Positions 1-11,632 of a DNA stretch of 64,000 nt are shown here, in pieces. The position numbers and the translations under genes are program-made. The notes under the pieces are model-generated. The model saw only the letters and a list, made by a program, of their open reading frames with translations, ran no database searches and was not told where the DNA came from. The first letter of the stretch is position 1; every line of letters starts with the position of its first letter. Source of the stretch: Capsicum annuum (lineage: Eukaryota; Streptophyta; Magnoliopsida; Solanales; Solanaceae); assembly GCF_002878395.1 (NCBI RefSeq), contig NC_061121.1, forward strand, positions 14,199,000 to 14,262,999, in the 5' to 3' direction.

Positions 1-1692
1 GAAACTATTTCGATCGATTAAGTTTTAGTGGACGTTGTAATTAGTGTCAGATTTCATCGACCATAACTCTCTATATATGTCGAATTAGAGAGCCTACTAT
101 GTGTCAAATGATAAGTCTTCGATTTAACTTTCCAACAATACCAATTTTGCTAAAATCCGATATCCGAGCAAGACGTTATGGTTTTTCAAAGTAGTATGTG
201 TCGCCTAACCAATCGCACATGGCCACTGGAAAGCATATGCCATAGCATATGCGTTAATATAGGCGATATCATATGCGGCGCCTATGTAAATATAGGCGAT
301 ATCATATGCGGCACCTATGTAAATATAGGTGATATCATATGTGGCGCATATCTTTGGTTTCAAGTGACTTAAACACTCCGTTTTTGGGGGAAAATGGTTA
401 TTTTCCCACCCTTATTCAGCCATAAACACGAAATTCAGTCCCCAATTCTCCAAAATACATCCACATTCATCTAAAAATTCTAAAAAACACTTCCAAGGGT
501 TTCAAACTAAAAACCCAAATAAATCAAGATTTAACCGTGGGTTTTCAAAGTTGATTAGAGATTCGGAATCCCCAATCCACAGGCTTCAAGAATCACCCAT
601 TATTTTTCGAAATAGAAGTACGCGGGGTTTTCCTAAATTCTCATGGGCATAGAAAAATCATATTTTAGAATGGGGTTTTTGAATCTATGTATATATTCAT
701 GTATTAAATGTTTTAACATCATTGTTTTGTTTTTTTGATCTTCCCCAAAGTGATTTGAGAATATGAATGTATGAAACCATGTATTTAAGAATGAATTCTT
801 GTTAAGAGCATGATTTTCGGTGAATTTCCTCTTTAGTGAATTTTTTAGATTTCTCATAGCATATGAATTATTTTGCAATGCATCCTTGAAAAGCATTATA
901 TGAAATGATTAAACTCTTGTTATGATTTAAAGGTGGTTTTAAATCACTAAAGAGGGAATCTAGCATGAATGTTTAATGTTCATAATGCATGTAATGAAAG
1001 AGTGCATGGATTTACTAAAGGCACTAGATTACCATATGTTGATGAAGTTTTTGCTTGATTTTGACTTGAGTTTCGAAATACGAAATCTTCTATATCAGTT
1101 GCATGTTTTTGGTGGTCTAAATTATGCTTTAAATGAAAGATTTAGCTTAATGTATTATGGCTCAAAAATCATGACTTGCAAGTCTTGGTATGACGATACT
1201 AATTCAGACCAATACCATATTAGACTCACACTAATATACATTTCAGACTATCATCATTTTAGATATTCAGATTATTGCATGTACAGAAAAGGTTAAAAAT
1301 GGGCATAGAGAGATGTTACATGGTTCCCTGAAGAGGGCTTGAGTTCATGCAACTCATTGCCTAAAACCGTGGCTTGCCGACCTGGGTATATTATTATACG
1401 CTGACTTAAGTGTCGTGTGGCGTATCAGATTCAGGAACTTCAACCTTTGCGGCATACTCGGGTTGGAGGATTTCCCGCTGAGTCAATGGAGGATTCCATA
1501 TCGCCCGTGGAATATCAAACTTGTAGGGGATACCACCTAACTCAGAAGTAATACACAGATCAGAGTTTGAGATTTATAGATAGGTTACATATTTTCAGAA
1601 GGTGCCCATGTGTTTTTCAAAAAATGTTTTATGCATAATGTTTGAAGAACATTTGCTATATATATATGTGTGTGCGTGTGTGTGTATGTTCA
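1..1692. other. Unassigned repeat-like sequence
   Basis: I see no host gene here. The sequence is AT-rich, with short open frames that have no recognisable domains, and a 33-bp tandem repeat at 253-351. The part from about 1290 to 1600 is less AT-rich and reads like the untranslated or LTR part of a retroelement, but no LTR ends, primer site or coding domain could be fixed. A short TG/TA microsatellite lies near 1660-1690. Confidence 0.3.
253..351 (+). repeat. Three tandem copies of a 33-bp unit
   Basis: Three head-to-tail copies start at 253, 286 and 319. Each differs from the next by a few bases and carries a GATATCATATG core. Because 33 is a multiple of three, the array stays open in one frame and reads as an 11-residue repeat (VNIGDIICGAY). 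The open frame is short and lacks gene context, so it is probably a by-product of the repeat. Confidence 0.85.
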
Positions 1693-1693
1693 A

Positions 1694-2712
1694 TTACTCT
1701 ATAGGAGTGGGTGAGCTGAAAGGAAGCATCGAGCTCTTATTATCTCCTATTTGCTGGGAGATAGTATGAAGGACCTGATTAGTATAGTTGTTTTGTTCAA
1801 CTATCCTATCTAGGTCTCTGTTGATGGGGGCTGATAGGGGTCTATCATGCTTCTTCTTAAAGGGTGAAGCATTGAGGATCTCATTAGAATGAGGAATTTT
1901 TATCCCTTCAAGGGGAGGAGTAACGGACTCAATTACCTTGTTACTCTGCGTATACCATTTATTAATGATCACGTGAAGGGATTCATTTTAGTTTTCCATT
2001 CTCCCAGTGAATTCAAACCATCTGAAGAATTCAATGTCACATCGAAGTCTTTTCATATCAGCTATCCATAGCCGACCCAATTCCTTTTGCTGTTCTGTAG
2101 AATAGGTACTGGTGTACCATTTTCTTTTTATTACGTCTTTTGGAAGGTACCAGCGAACCTCAAGAGCTTTGAGGTCTGGAGTATACTCATCATTGGATTT
2201 GATGACCTCTAATCCTGGGTCCGTTCTAATTTTTTGATGAGGTATGGTGGGGAGAGGGGGGGAGGTGCCATATCCGAGGCAGTAGGGCTACCTGGATCAT
2301 AGAGATTCTCGGGTTCTAGGGCCTCTTGGACCCGAGTATGTTGCTGGTAATAAACTTTGGGAACAAGACCAGAGAAGTCAACTCCTTTAACTTTCCCTTT
2401 GTCAGTATCATTTTTCTTACTTCCCTCAGAGTTTTTTAAGGTAGAAGCTCTGTGTGAGACAGATTTTCGGAACGAAGAATTTCTAGAGGCTTCAAAACCT
2501 AGGAATTTGAGATCAATTGATCCGTCAGGGTGCTGGATAACCCGTTTGATCTGAGATTTTTCTGGATAGGTAGGGAGAGGTTGAGTGATAGCATCAAAGT
2601 GCCACTTATTGTTATGCATGATATCGTTCCAGAGGAGAGCTTTAGGAACAAAGATATTGCTTCTGTCTTTGTTTGCCTCCATGAGGGTAGTAACGCCCTT
2701 AGGGCTCGTGAT
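1694..2712 (-). pseudogene. Pararetrovirus-like coding remnant (tentative)
   Basis: A minus-strand coding-like stretch reads from about 2712 down to 1694. It is open from 2682 to 2209, shifts frame near 2210, then continues with one in-frame stop near 2010. The peptides have a Pro/Ser-rich middle, an aromatic segment (RWYLPKDVIKRKWY) and a segment (IQHPDGSIDLKF) that recalls, from memory, movement-protein-side polyproteins of integrated Caulimoviridae or related plant retroelements. No reverse transcriptase or coat motif lies here, so family membership is inference. The right end abuts the truncated edge of the copia element at about 2715-2727. It could instead be a gypsy-type gag fragment. 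The breaks mean it is not functional as it stands. Confidence 0.35.
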
Positions 2713-2726
2713 TCTAGCTTTGGGTT

Positions 2727-5100
2727 CTGGTCATGTACAATTCATTATATACATCAAACATCCCAATACTCTTGCATACTCCAATTGTGAGTCACTTTCG
2801 CCTTCATTCTTTCAAAGTGTGAAGCTCATAACCAATAGAGTCTTGGCAATACCAAATTACATATACTTGAATTTGTCAAGTACCTTTTTGATATAATGAG
2901 ACTGTGACAATTCCAACACTTGTGGAGTTCTATGGATTCTTATTCCTAAGATCACATCCGCAACTCCAAGGTCTTTCATATCGAACTTGCTCTCGAGCAT
3001 TCATTTCATTGTATTTATGTCAGAAATGTCTCTATTGATGATCAACATATCATCCACATATAAACAAACAATGACTTGGTGATTTGGAATGTCTTAAATA
3101 TAAACACATTTATCACAGTCATTAATCTTGAGCCCGTTTTCCAACATGGTTTGGTCAAACTTCGCATGCCACTATTTAGGTGCTTCTTTTAGTCCATAAA
3201 ATGACTTAACAAGTTTACACACCTTATTTTCTTTTCCTGGAACCACAAAACCCTTAAGCTGTTCCATGTAAATTTCATCTTCCAATTCTCCATTTAGGAA
3301 TGTTGTTTTCACATCCATTTAATGAATTACAAGGCCATATATTTCCACCAAGGCAATTAACATCCGAATTGACGTTATCCTCGTTACTGGCGAGTATGTA
3401 TCAAAGTAATCAAGGCCTTTTTTTTGTTTAAATACTTTTACAACAAGTCTTGCCTTGTACTTGTCAATAGTACCATCAACTTTCATCTTTCTTTTGAAGA
3501 TCCATTTAGAACCTAAAGGTTTATTTCCTAGAGGAAGATCAACCAACTCCCGCATATGGTTGCTTAAGATTCAATCAATCTCACTATCGACTGCCTCTCG
3601 CCAAAAGGATGAGTTCGAAGAGGCCATCACTTCTTTAAATATTTTAGGCCCATTTTCTAAGAGAAATGTTACAAAGTCCGATCCAAATGAAGTTAACATT
3701 ATTTGACGTGTACTACATCTCAAATTCTCATCATTATGTACTTCCTCACTTGGTTCATGTCAAGGTCGTTTAGACCCCCCACTAGACTGTTCATGTCTAG
3801 TTTTATATGGATAAATATATTCAAAGAATTTAGTATTATCTGATTTAATTATCATATTTTCATTGTTATTCGGATGTTCAGATTTGTGAACCAAAAACCG
3901 ACATGTTTTACTACTCTTAGCATATCCTATGAACGCATCGTCCACCATATTAGGTCCTATCCTTACTCTTTTAGGTATAGGAACTTGGACCTTCGCTAGA
4001 CACCCCCACACTTTGAAATATTTCAAGTTGAGTTTCCTTCTTTTTCATTTTTTTCATATGAAATTGATTGTGTCTTACTATGGGGCACTCTATTGAGTAT
4101 TCGATTAGCCGTAAGGATAGCTTCCCCCCACAAATTTTGCAGTAAACCTGAACTTATAAGTAAGGCATTCATCATTTCCTTCAAGGTTCAATTTTTTCTT
4201 TCCGCAATTCTATTGGTATGAGGTGAATACGGGACTGTAGTTTGATGGACAATTCCATTCTCTACACATATTTCTACAAAGGGAGATTCATATTCTCCGC
4301 CCCTAACACTTTTTATTTTTTAATCTTTTTCTTTAACTGATTTTTCAAATTCAGTTTTATATTGCTTAAATGCATCTATTGTTTCATCCTTACTATTTAG
4401 CAAATAGACATAGTAGTATTTAGTGCAGTCGTCAATAAAAGTTAGAAAATATTTTTTTCCACCACGATATAGTATTGACTTCATATCACAAACGTCTGTA
4501 CGTGTGGATTAAGTCTAAGGAATTGAAATTCCTTTCAACCGACTTATACGGATGCTTAGCATACTTTGATTCCACACATGTTTGACACTTTGATTTATTG
4601 CACTCAAAGTTTGGTAAAAACTTCTAAGTTAATCAGTTTACGCAATGTTTTGTAATTAACATGGCCTAATCTTTCATGCCATAAATTATAAGACTCAAGC
4701 AAGTAAGAAGAAACTAAACTTTTATTGATTTCAACATTTATTACATTTATTTTGAATAGGACCTCATTGAGGTAGCCTTTTCCTACAAACACTTCACCTT
4801 TACTAAGTACCATTTTTTCAAAAATAAATACACATTTGAATCCGTTTTTATCTAGAAGTGATACAAAAATCAAGTTCTTTCTTAACTCTGGAACATACAG
4901 GACATTGTTGAGTGTCAACACTTTACCTGAAATCATTTTCAAGCATATTTTTCCTATTTCTTCTACTTTTGCAGTAGCAGAGTTTGCTGTGTAAATTTTT
5001 TCTTCTCATTGAGCAGGAGTAAAAACAGCAAATAACTCCTTATTAGCACAAACATAGTGGGTGGCACTGGAATCCATCGATCATTCATGAGGATTTCCCA
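2727..5100 (-). pseudogene. copia pol remnant: protease, integrase, reverse transcriptase
   Basis: Broken pol of copia copy 1. Reading leftward, a GAG-pre-integrase segment with the LWHERLGHVNYKTLRKL motif lies near 4604-4750. Integrase pieces follow between about 4300 and 3760, including a KYFKVWGCLAKV segment. The reverse transcriptase entry, with the [11 protein letters not shown] and KARLVVK motifs, is at 3319-3555. A YVDD catalytic box is at 3049-3060. Several frameshifts and stops separate these pieces. Coding similarity ends at about 2727, so the RNase H domain is absent. Non-functional. Confidence 0.8.
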
Positions 5101-6079
5101 CCATGTTGCATTCGGATAGCATAGCACACAGGTCATCGACTTCTTTCTTGGACTCAAAAACATTTGTTTAGTCCCCTTTCTTCCCTTTCTTTGGGACATG
5201 ACAATCCGTGGACTTGTAGCCAATCTTGCCACAGTTAAAGCACTTTTTCTTGAATTTTTTCTTGGATTGATTGATTTAATGTCCAGCTTTCTTGTGCTTT
5301 TTGGAGTTGTGGTCATCTTCTACAATATTTGCTTCATTTGTTGTAGAATTTCCTCTTAATCTTCTTTCCGTAGCCTTATTGTCTTCTTTAATACGCAATC
5401 TGACGATTAGATCTTCGACAGACATCTCTTTGTGTTTGTGTTTCAAATAGTTTTTGAAGTCTTTCCATATAGGTGGTGGCTTTTCTATTATTGCTGCTAC
5501 TTGAAATGTTTCATTCACGATCAAACCTACAAAAAAGGTTATATGAATATTAAGAACACTTTTAAACTGTTCAGCAAAGGTATTTAACAAAATTATACCT
5601 TCCGCTAGGAGATCATGGATGATCACTTGCAGTTCCTGCACTTGGGAGACAACCGACTTGCTGTCTATCATTTTATATTTTAGGAATCTTACAACAAAGA
5701 AATTTTTAGTTCCTGCATCCTCTGTCTTGTACTTCCGTTCCAGCGCTTCCCACAACTCTTTTGCTGTCTTTGTTACACTATACACATTGTAGAGATCATC
5801 TTGGAGACCACTCAAAATGTAGTTCCTGAAAAGAAAATCAGAGTGTTTCTAAGCCTTCACAATCACAAATGTCTCTTGTTCAGAGGTTCCCTCGGGCACC
5901 TCTGGGGCTTCCTCAAATGTGAACCTTTGAAGACAAAGAGTTGTAAGGTAGAAAAACATTTTCTGCTGCCATCTTTTGAAGTCAATACCCGCGAACTTTC
6001 CACGCTTCTCCGCTGGTGCCATTGCCGGTGGAGCATTAGTACAACTCATTGTGGCAATACTAGTTGCAGCCACAGTCAT
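5100..6079 (-). pseudogene. copia gag remnant
   Basis: Broken gag of copia copy 1. The start region at 6079 reads into a [20 protein letters not shown] segment typical of copia gag. After a frameshift the UBN2/gag core follows at 5815-5276 with YNVYSVTKTAKELWEALERK. A zinc-knuckle region lies near 5200-5250 in yet another frame. The order and spacing match gag of copy 2. Frameshifts rule out a working protein. Confidence 0.75.
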
Positions 6080-6367
6080 TGCAGTATGTTACACTTGACT
6101 ATTGTTAGTCATTTTCCTGTCACAATAAGACAGAACCTTTAGTCTATCAAAATACTTTTAATAAAGTTGCAGCAACTTTAAACACCTCTTATTTCTAGTC
6201 TAACGATGAAGTTTTTATGACTTTCAATTGTCAAACGAGTGATCTTTAACTTGTGATGAAGATTTTATTTCTTCAAATCACTAGTTAAGTTCAAACGAAG
6301 TAGAAAGCTTAAAGCTTTAATCTCCAGAAACCAAGCAATACAGATTCCAAAAATTATTCCTTAAGAT

Positions 6368-7437
6368 TGTTATTTCCAATATTTTTTAGTACAAGAATCT
6401 GTATATGGGCACAACAACTTCAACATAAGTTCAAGTCTCAAAACAAGAACATCTGTGAAGTTCCTTAACATCTTCAACACAAGATTAAAAATAATCTATC
6501 TAAAAAGTGTGTTATTTTTCATAAATAAGATGAAACAGAAATATAAAGTCAAGTCTCCCGACTTTACGGAGTGTCCTTAGGAATAATTTCCCTCACTGTA
6601 CCCGAGGTTATGGAATTTTTCTCCCAGGATAAAATGGCTTTCAATCCAAACATTAGTGGTACCTCAAATTGTTGGATTCGTCAAACTCACTCAACAACTA
6701 ATGATCACAACGAGTTTTTGACGATATGAAGAGTGTTTTTGCTGTCAAAAATCATGTTAATACCTGAGGAATACGTCAGATATTTATAGCCTTTATGTGT
6801 CCTTTTAGAAAGGATGCATTGGTTCGGTAAAAAGGCACCTATTCAGTACAGTCACGTCACTTGCGCGCAGTCTGTGCTGGAACTGCGCCTGATCTGTGGC
6901 CGTAGGTGACACTGTTTGAATTCCAATGACTATCTACGCTGCACCTGCGCCCGCAGGTCGTCCAAGTGCGCATGCAGATCACCCTACAACGCGAAACAGT
7001 GTGCTTTTTACCTCCAAAGGCCGCATCCCTTCGAGATGCGTTGTGTATGCGTTCGCATGGCATCCAAAATGCGCCCACACATGGTGAAAAATAATTCCAT
7101 CAGATTTTTGGATTAAAATTTCACTTGTTCATCAAGATTCAAATATATTTTATCTAAAAAATAGATCTCATCGATCGATTATTTTACAAATCCAAATTCA
7201 AAGCCGAAGTCGAGCCGAGCGAGCGACGACGACGGCACGAGGCACCTCTTGGTTGTTGTCTCACTTACCATGTGGAGTAAGTGTTCCACAATATAAACAC
7301 CTTAATGCTTCTTTCTCCCACCAATATGGAAGAATTTAGTAAGCTTTCCAAAAAGAGTACACTTTCCATTTTAGTGTCTCTCTTTCCCTCCACTGTTTTT
7401 CCTCCATTTTTCATTCACACACACATAGAACCCAATA
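6368..7437 (-). repeat. 5' LTR of copia copy 1
   Basis: On the plus strand it begins TGTTATTTCC at 6368 and ends GAACCCAATA at 7437, matching the LTR ends of copy 2 (TGTTATTT...GAACCCAACA) except for a decayed final dinucleotide. Internal blocks shared with copy 2 include the CCTCACTGTACCCGAGGTTA box near 6590 and a run of CGA repeats near 7220. It also holds a GC-rich segment at about 6855-7080 that I do not see in the LTRs of copy 2. Confidence 0.75.
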
Positions 7438-7439
7438 AA

Positions 7440-8690
7440 TAATGCAATCACAAATTTAAATAAACGATTGCCGACCATATAATATCTTTATGCAAATAAT
7501 TACATACATGTGTTTGATATAAATATCTCTATGCAAATAATTATATACATGTGTTTCATATAATATCTCTATGCAAATAATATTGGTGTAATATACCACA
7601 AATTACAATAATTATTACAGTTGAAATAAAAGGAACAAAATGAAGAAAAATTTGATAATTTTCTTCTTGGCTGAGGAGCTGACATCTCGCTCTCTTTAAG
7701 GAGATTCAAGCCCACTGTGGCATAATCTACACCGATCCATCAGTATATCTCGTGACTTGTCCCCTCCAGGATACAACAACCCATCAACGATGTACAACGC
7801 AAACAACTCCGGATTAGTTGAAGAGTCCAAAGCTCCACCATAAGAACACCTTCCTTCAACATATATTTACTCTCTTTGTATAGTGAATATAGTTAAAGAC
7901 TTAGAATATTTTCTTTATCTCAACTCTTTCTTTCACTAATAACTCTCTTTTGTATAGCGAATATAGTTAGACTTGGAATATTTTTCTTTGTCTCAACTCT
8001 TTCTTTCACTAATATAATAACTCTCTTTTGTATAACGAATATAGTTGTAGACTTAGAATATTTTTTTTGTCTCAACTTTCTAACTCTTTCACTACTATAC
8101 ACTATACTCTTTTTCACACTTATCATATTTCCTCGTCCGTACAATAACATGCAAGACCACCTCTATTTATAGGTGAGGTATTCATCCTTTTATTGAATAG
8201 GAAAAATAAATGGGAAGATAAATAGAATAGAGGTTACAAAGGTTACCAGAGTTACAACACAAAGAGTAGGGTAATGGAGGAATAAAGAATGGAAGTTACA
8301 AAAGTTACATGAAACTTATGTCCACATTCTACCATCACTACCTATAGAGATTAATGGCTCATAACAAAAAAAAAATAGGAGTTTTTGGAAGCTGAAAATG
8401 CAGCCATGCAACGTGTGTACATTGCCAAATAATGACATTAAGGATGAAAGGATTATGCTGCAACAGTACACAAAGAAACCGACCAAAATATCACCATAAT
8501 ATGACAACAAAACTCTCACTTTCTGTCAATTGTTATTTGCCATAAAGGTCACTAAATATAGACAGAATCATTAAACACAATAATATTCAATAATATTAAA
8601 ATGTTTATCCATCAAATAATTATATACATGTGTTTCATATAATATCTCTATGAAAATAATATATATGCGTTTTGCTAATAAAAAAGGACT
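7440..8690. other. Unclassified segment flanked by near-identical direct repeats
   Basis: No intact gene. The segment is bordered by copies of an AATTATATACATGTGTTTCATA-type repeat: three in tandem at about 7481-7590 and one at about 8620-8665. On the minus strand a TATA-like box (CCTATAAATAGAGG) lies at about 8158-8172. Downstream of it is a three-copy tandem repeat (7870-8100), then a 54-codon open stretch at about 7860-7695 containing DRCRLCHSGLESP, with no recognised family. The layout resembles an LTR or a small non-autonomous retroelement, but ends and a target duplication were not established. Confidence 0.35.
7870..8100. repeat. Three tandem copies of a 73-78-bp unit
   Basis: Copies start at 7870, 7943 and 8021, each beginning CTCTCTTT(T)GTATA and running through GAATATAGTT and CTCAACTCTTTC. 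They differ by short indels and substitutions. They lie directly downstream, on the minus strand, of the TATA-like box near 8165. Confidence 0.85.
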
Positions 8691-9460
8691 CAACATTGAA
8701 TCCATCCAAACACGGGCATCACCACCTAATAGGCTAATACCAATACATTATTGCTATTAACTTATTTTTCTTATTTTCTTGTATATTATAGTAGCCCATA
8801 TAGCCACTAAGAATTTGGCAAGAGTAGCTTACAGTAGCAATAATACAAGTGCATGCAGGACAAAATACAATTAGAAAACAGTTGTCATGCCTCATGCAAA
8901 CTGCTTCCATCGTAAATAATAATAATAATATATTCAGTATAATTTTACATGAAATCTGAAGAAGTAAATTGCATACAGATTTCATCCCTATTTTAAAAGG
9001 TACAGAGGTTGTTTTCGATAAATCCTCAACTAAAGAAAAATAATTCAAAGCGTAGTTCGAAAAAAAAAATCGAAAGTGGAGAAGCCATGATTAAGAAAAA
9101 TGACCAAAATAAAAAATGACGTGAAAACAGACGTGAAAACTGACGTGGAGGTAATTGTGTTACACACATCAAAATAGGGTTTAATGTGCAGATATGGTAT
9201 AATTGCCTAATGCCTACAAATAAAGACCGTCATTTCATTGCCAAATAAATGTTGAATTTAAGGCGTTGAAATATTGAGTGTTTTTTTCATAGTTAGATTG
9301 ACATTTATAACTAGGGTGGGCAGCCAAACATAAGAAGGTCGTGGAGTAATATTTTAAATTATACAAGTAGCAAAGAGGTGTAGATCACTTTATTTGTTTT
9401 CAATGAAAAATATGAGGGAAAAAATGCACAATTAGAAGGATTCTACGTAAAATTCCCTTA
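8691..9460. other. AT-rich intergenic sequence
   Basis: Nothing codes here. A short AAT microsatellite lies near 8916-8930, and a local repeat of a GACGTGAAAAC motif occurs near 9117-9147. Confidence 0.5.
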
Positions 9461-10205
9461 CACTTTATTTGGATGGTAATTTGTGATGGTTTTATAATGT
9501 ATGGTACTGTATGGTACAATAAATGGTATTATATTGTACAGTATAATAATATAGAATAATATAATATCTGGATGGAGTGTATCGTTCACTATTGTTTAAG
9601 GACAGTTTAATTGTTTGATTTGACGGTATGATATGGTATCATAACAGACAAGTTTACTAAAACTGTACTTAATTATTGTAAATGTTAAATTTACCAATAG
9701 TTGTTACTAAAATAAATTTTTTCCTACTAATTTGTCATAAATTATGTCATTTAGATATATTAAGTTATTAAATTCATGTAAATTCTAAAAAAGTCAATAA
9801 AAGAGTAGATCAAAATAAATATAATTGGATACATTTTTATAGTAACAAATTTTATTTCTTTTTGGTGTTTTGAGACGTGACACGAACGACAAGTACAAAG
9901 TTTGAATGCATCTTTTGTGTATGCTATAGGTGTGTTCGGTCTGAAAATAAAAATATATATATTTTCTAGAAAAACAAATTATTTCCTACTTATTTTCTTG
10001 AGTTCGTTATGCATGGAAGTAGAAAAATATCTTCTAAAAGCATTTGTATATAATAGTTTAGGTGTACGCGCTTCGCGCGTATACTTCACTTTAATGAGTT
10101 CAATTTTATTGATAATTGGAGATAAAAGTATGATAGTTATCACATCATTATAAATATTTTGATTAAATTATTGATGCTAAAGATAAGGAGAAAATGTTAG
10201 TTTTA

Positions 10206-10498
10206 GGGAAAAGGCATCGTTTTCACCTCAAACTATATCCGAAAAGTCAAAGCCACACCTAAACTATACTAGTGACCTATTACACACCTAAACTATAAAA
10301 AAGTGAAACTATTTACACCCTGTCAGGCTACCACCACTTGCATGTGGTGTAGTGTTTTACACGCGCTGCCACGACAGCACCACGTCAGTAAAAAGTATCA
10401 TTTTTTTATAGTTAAGGTGTGTAATAGGTGACTTATATAGTTTAGGTGTAGATTCAACTTTTCAACTATAGTTTGGGGTGGAAACGATGCTTTTTCCC
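10206..10498. mobile_element. Foldback MITE, Mutator-like
   Basis: A 293-bp palindromic element. The left arm starts GGGAAAAGGCATCGTTTTCA, and the right arm reverse-complemented starts GGGAAAAAGCATCGTTTCCA. Arms of about 120 bp pair across a GC-richer centre with CACG motifs. No coding capacity. A clear 9-bp target duplication was not found. Confidence 0.65.
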
Positions 10499-10578
10499 TT
10501 AATATTTTTAGCCGTTTACTTTTGTTATTTAATAGGTTGGACGCGCCTAAAATAAGTGTAACACACGCGCCTTAGAAT

Positions 10579-10708
10579 GGGGGTCGCGGGGAGGTAATAA
10601 TATCATTTTTATATAGTTAAGGTGTGTAATAGGTCACTTATATAATTTAGGTGAGGCTTAGACTTTCCTTGTATAGTATGGGGTGGAAATGATGTCTTTT
10701 CCCTTAGT
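10579..10708. mobile_element. Half copy of the same foldback MITE
   Basis: This repeats the right half of the element at 10206-10498: TATAGTTAAGGTGTGTAATA followed by GGGGTGGAAATGATGTCTTT and a TTTTCCC end near 10703. The left arm is missing, so it is a deleted copy lying about 80 bp from the complete one. Confidence 0.6.
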
Positions 10709-11317
10709 TATCTAACAAACCTTCTACCCTAAACTGGATCTTTCATAATCTCCAATCAAAGTTCATGTTTTCGATAAGCTGAAATTGTGTAATATCCGTT
10801 CCATACAATATAATCAATTTAACCACCATTCTATTGAACGTATAAATAATCTTTAAAATCATTAAATAAAAAAAAATAAAGAAAGACAAAGACGGAGATA
10901 ATAATTAATGCAAGAAAACAACTTGAATTAAAAAGCAAAATAAGAATAAAAATAGAAGTGGTAGAAGAAGAAGAAGAAAATTAAAGTAGATGAAGCGTTC
11001 ATTAAAGCTTGATCCAAAATATTAAATATTTATAAAAATTCTTTTTTTATATAGTAAAATTTTGATTGACTTTTATCCCTTCTAGCAGAGAAATCCTTCG
11101 TTAGACTCGACGTGCACACGGGGGGCTGCCCCTCTTAGGCAACAGGTTCGTTGCAATAGTTATATGGAATTGGTACATTAGCAAGTGAAGAGTTACCTTA
11201 TTTTGCATTCGAAAATATGATTAAAAAAATTAATACTATTTATGGAATAAATAAAAACTTCATTAAGAATGAATGTTGTGCAACTAAAACTACGACTGAC
11301 ATATGCTTTTAGACTCT

Positions 11318-11632
11318 CAATAAAAGTTACGACATTATAAAAAAATATTATTCATAAATCAAAAAGAATTTAATCTTCTATTCTAATGCATGACCTCCCT
11401 ATACCCTCATATCTAATGCACGTGTATAAAAAAAAAGCACAAAGTTTTGAAAACAAATATATCATGGATGTGCAACAATATTAAAATTAAACTGCGCATA
11501 AAAGCTACGACATTATGAAAAACTTAATTCATAAATTAAAAGAATTTAACCTTTTATCTTAATTTGCAACTTTTATACCCCATCTAATATGTATAAAAAA
11601 GAATCACAAATTCTACCCCAAATATTTTGAAA
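11318..11632. repeat. Imperfect tandem duplication, about 180-bp unit
   Basis: Two diverged copies begin at about 11318 and 11497. Shared landmarks in order are AAAAG(T/C)TACGACATTAT, TTCATAAAT, AAAAGAATTTAA, and a GTATAAAAAA near the end. Non-coding. Confidence 0.65.

Larger units (their letters stand above)
2715..7437 (-). mobile_element. Truncated Ty1/copia retrotransposon, copy 1
   Basis: This is a Tnt1-like copia element on the minus strand. Its 5' LTR is at 6368-7437, gag begins near 6079, and pol runs leftward in the copia order protease, integrase, reverse transcriptase. It is closely related to the complete element at 17761-24400 along its whole length. The left end stops inside the reverse transcriptase/RNase H transition at about 2715-2727, where similarity to copy 2 ends. 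RNase H and the 3' LTR are therefore missing. Many frameshifts and stops show an old, dead copy. No target-site duplication can be tested because one end is lost. Confidence 0.85.
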
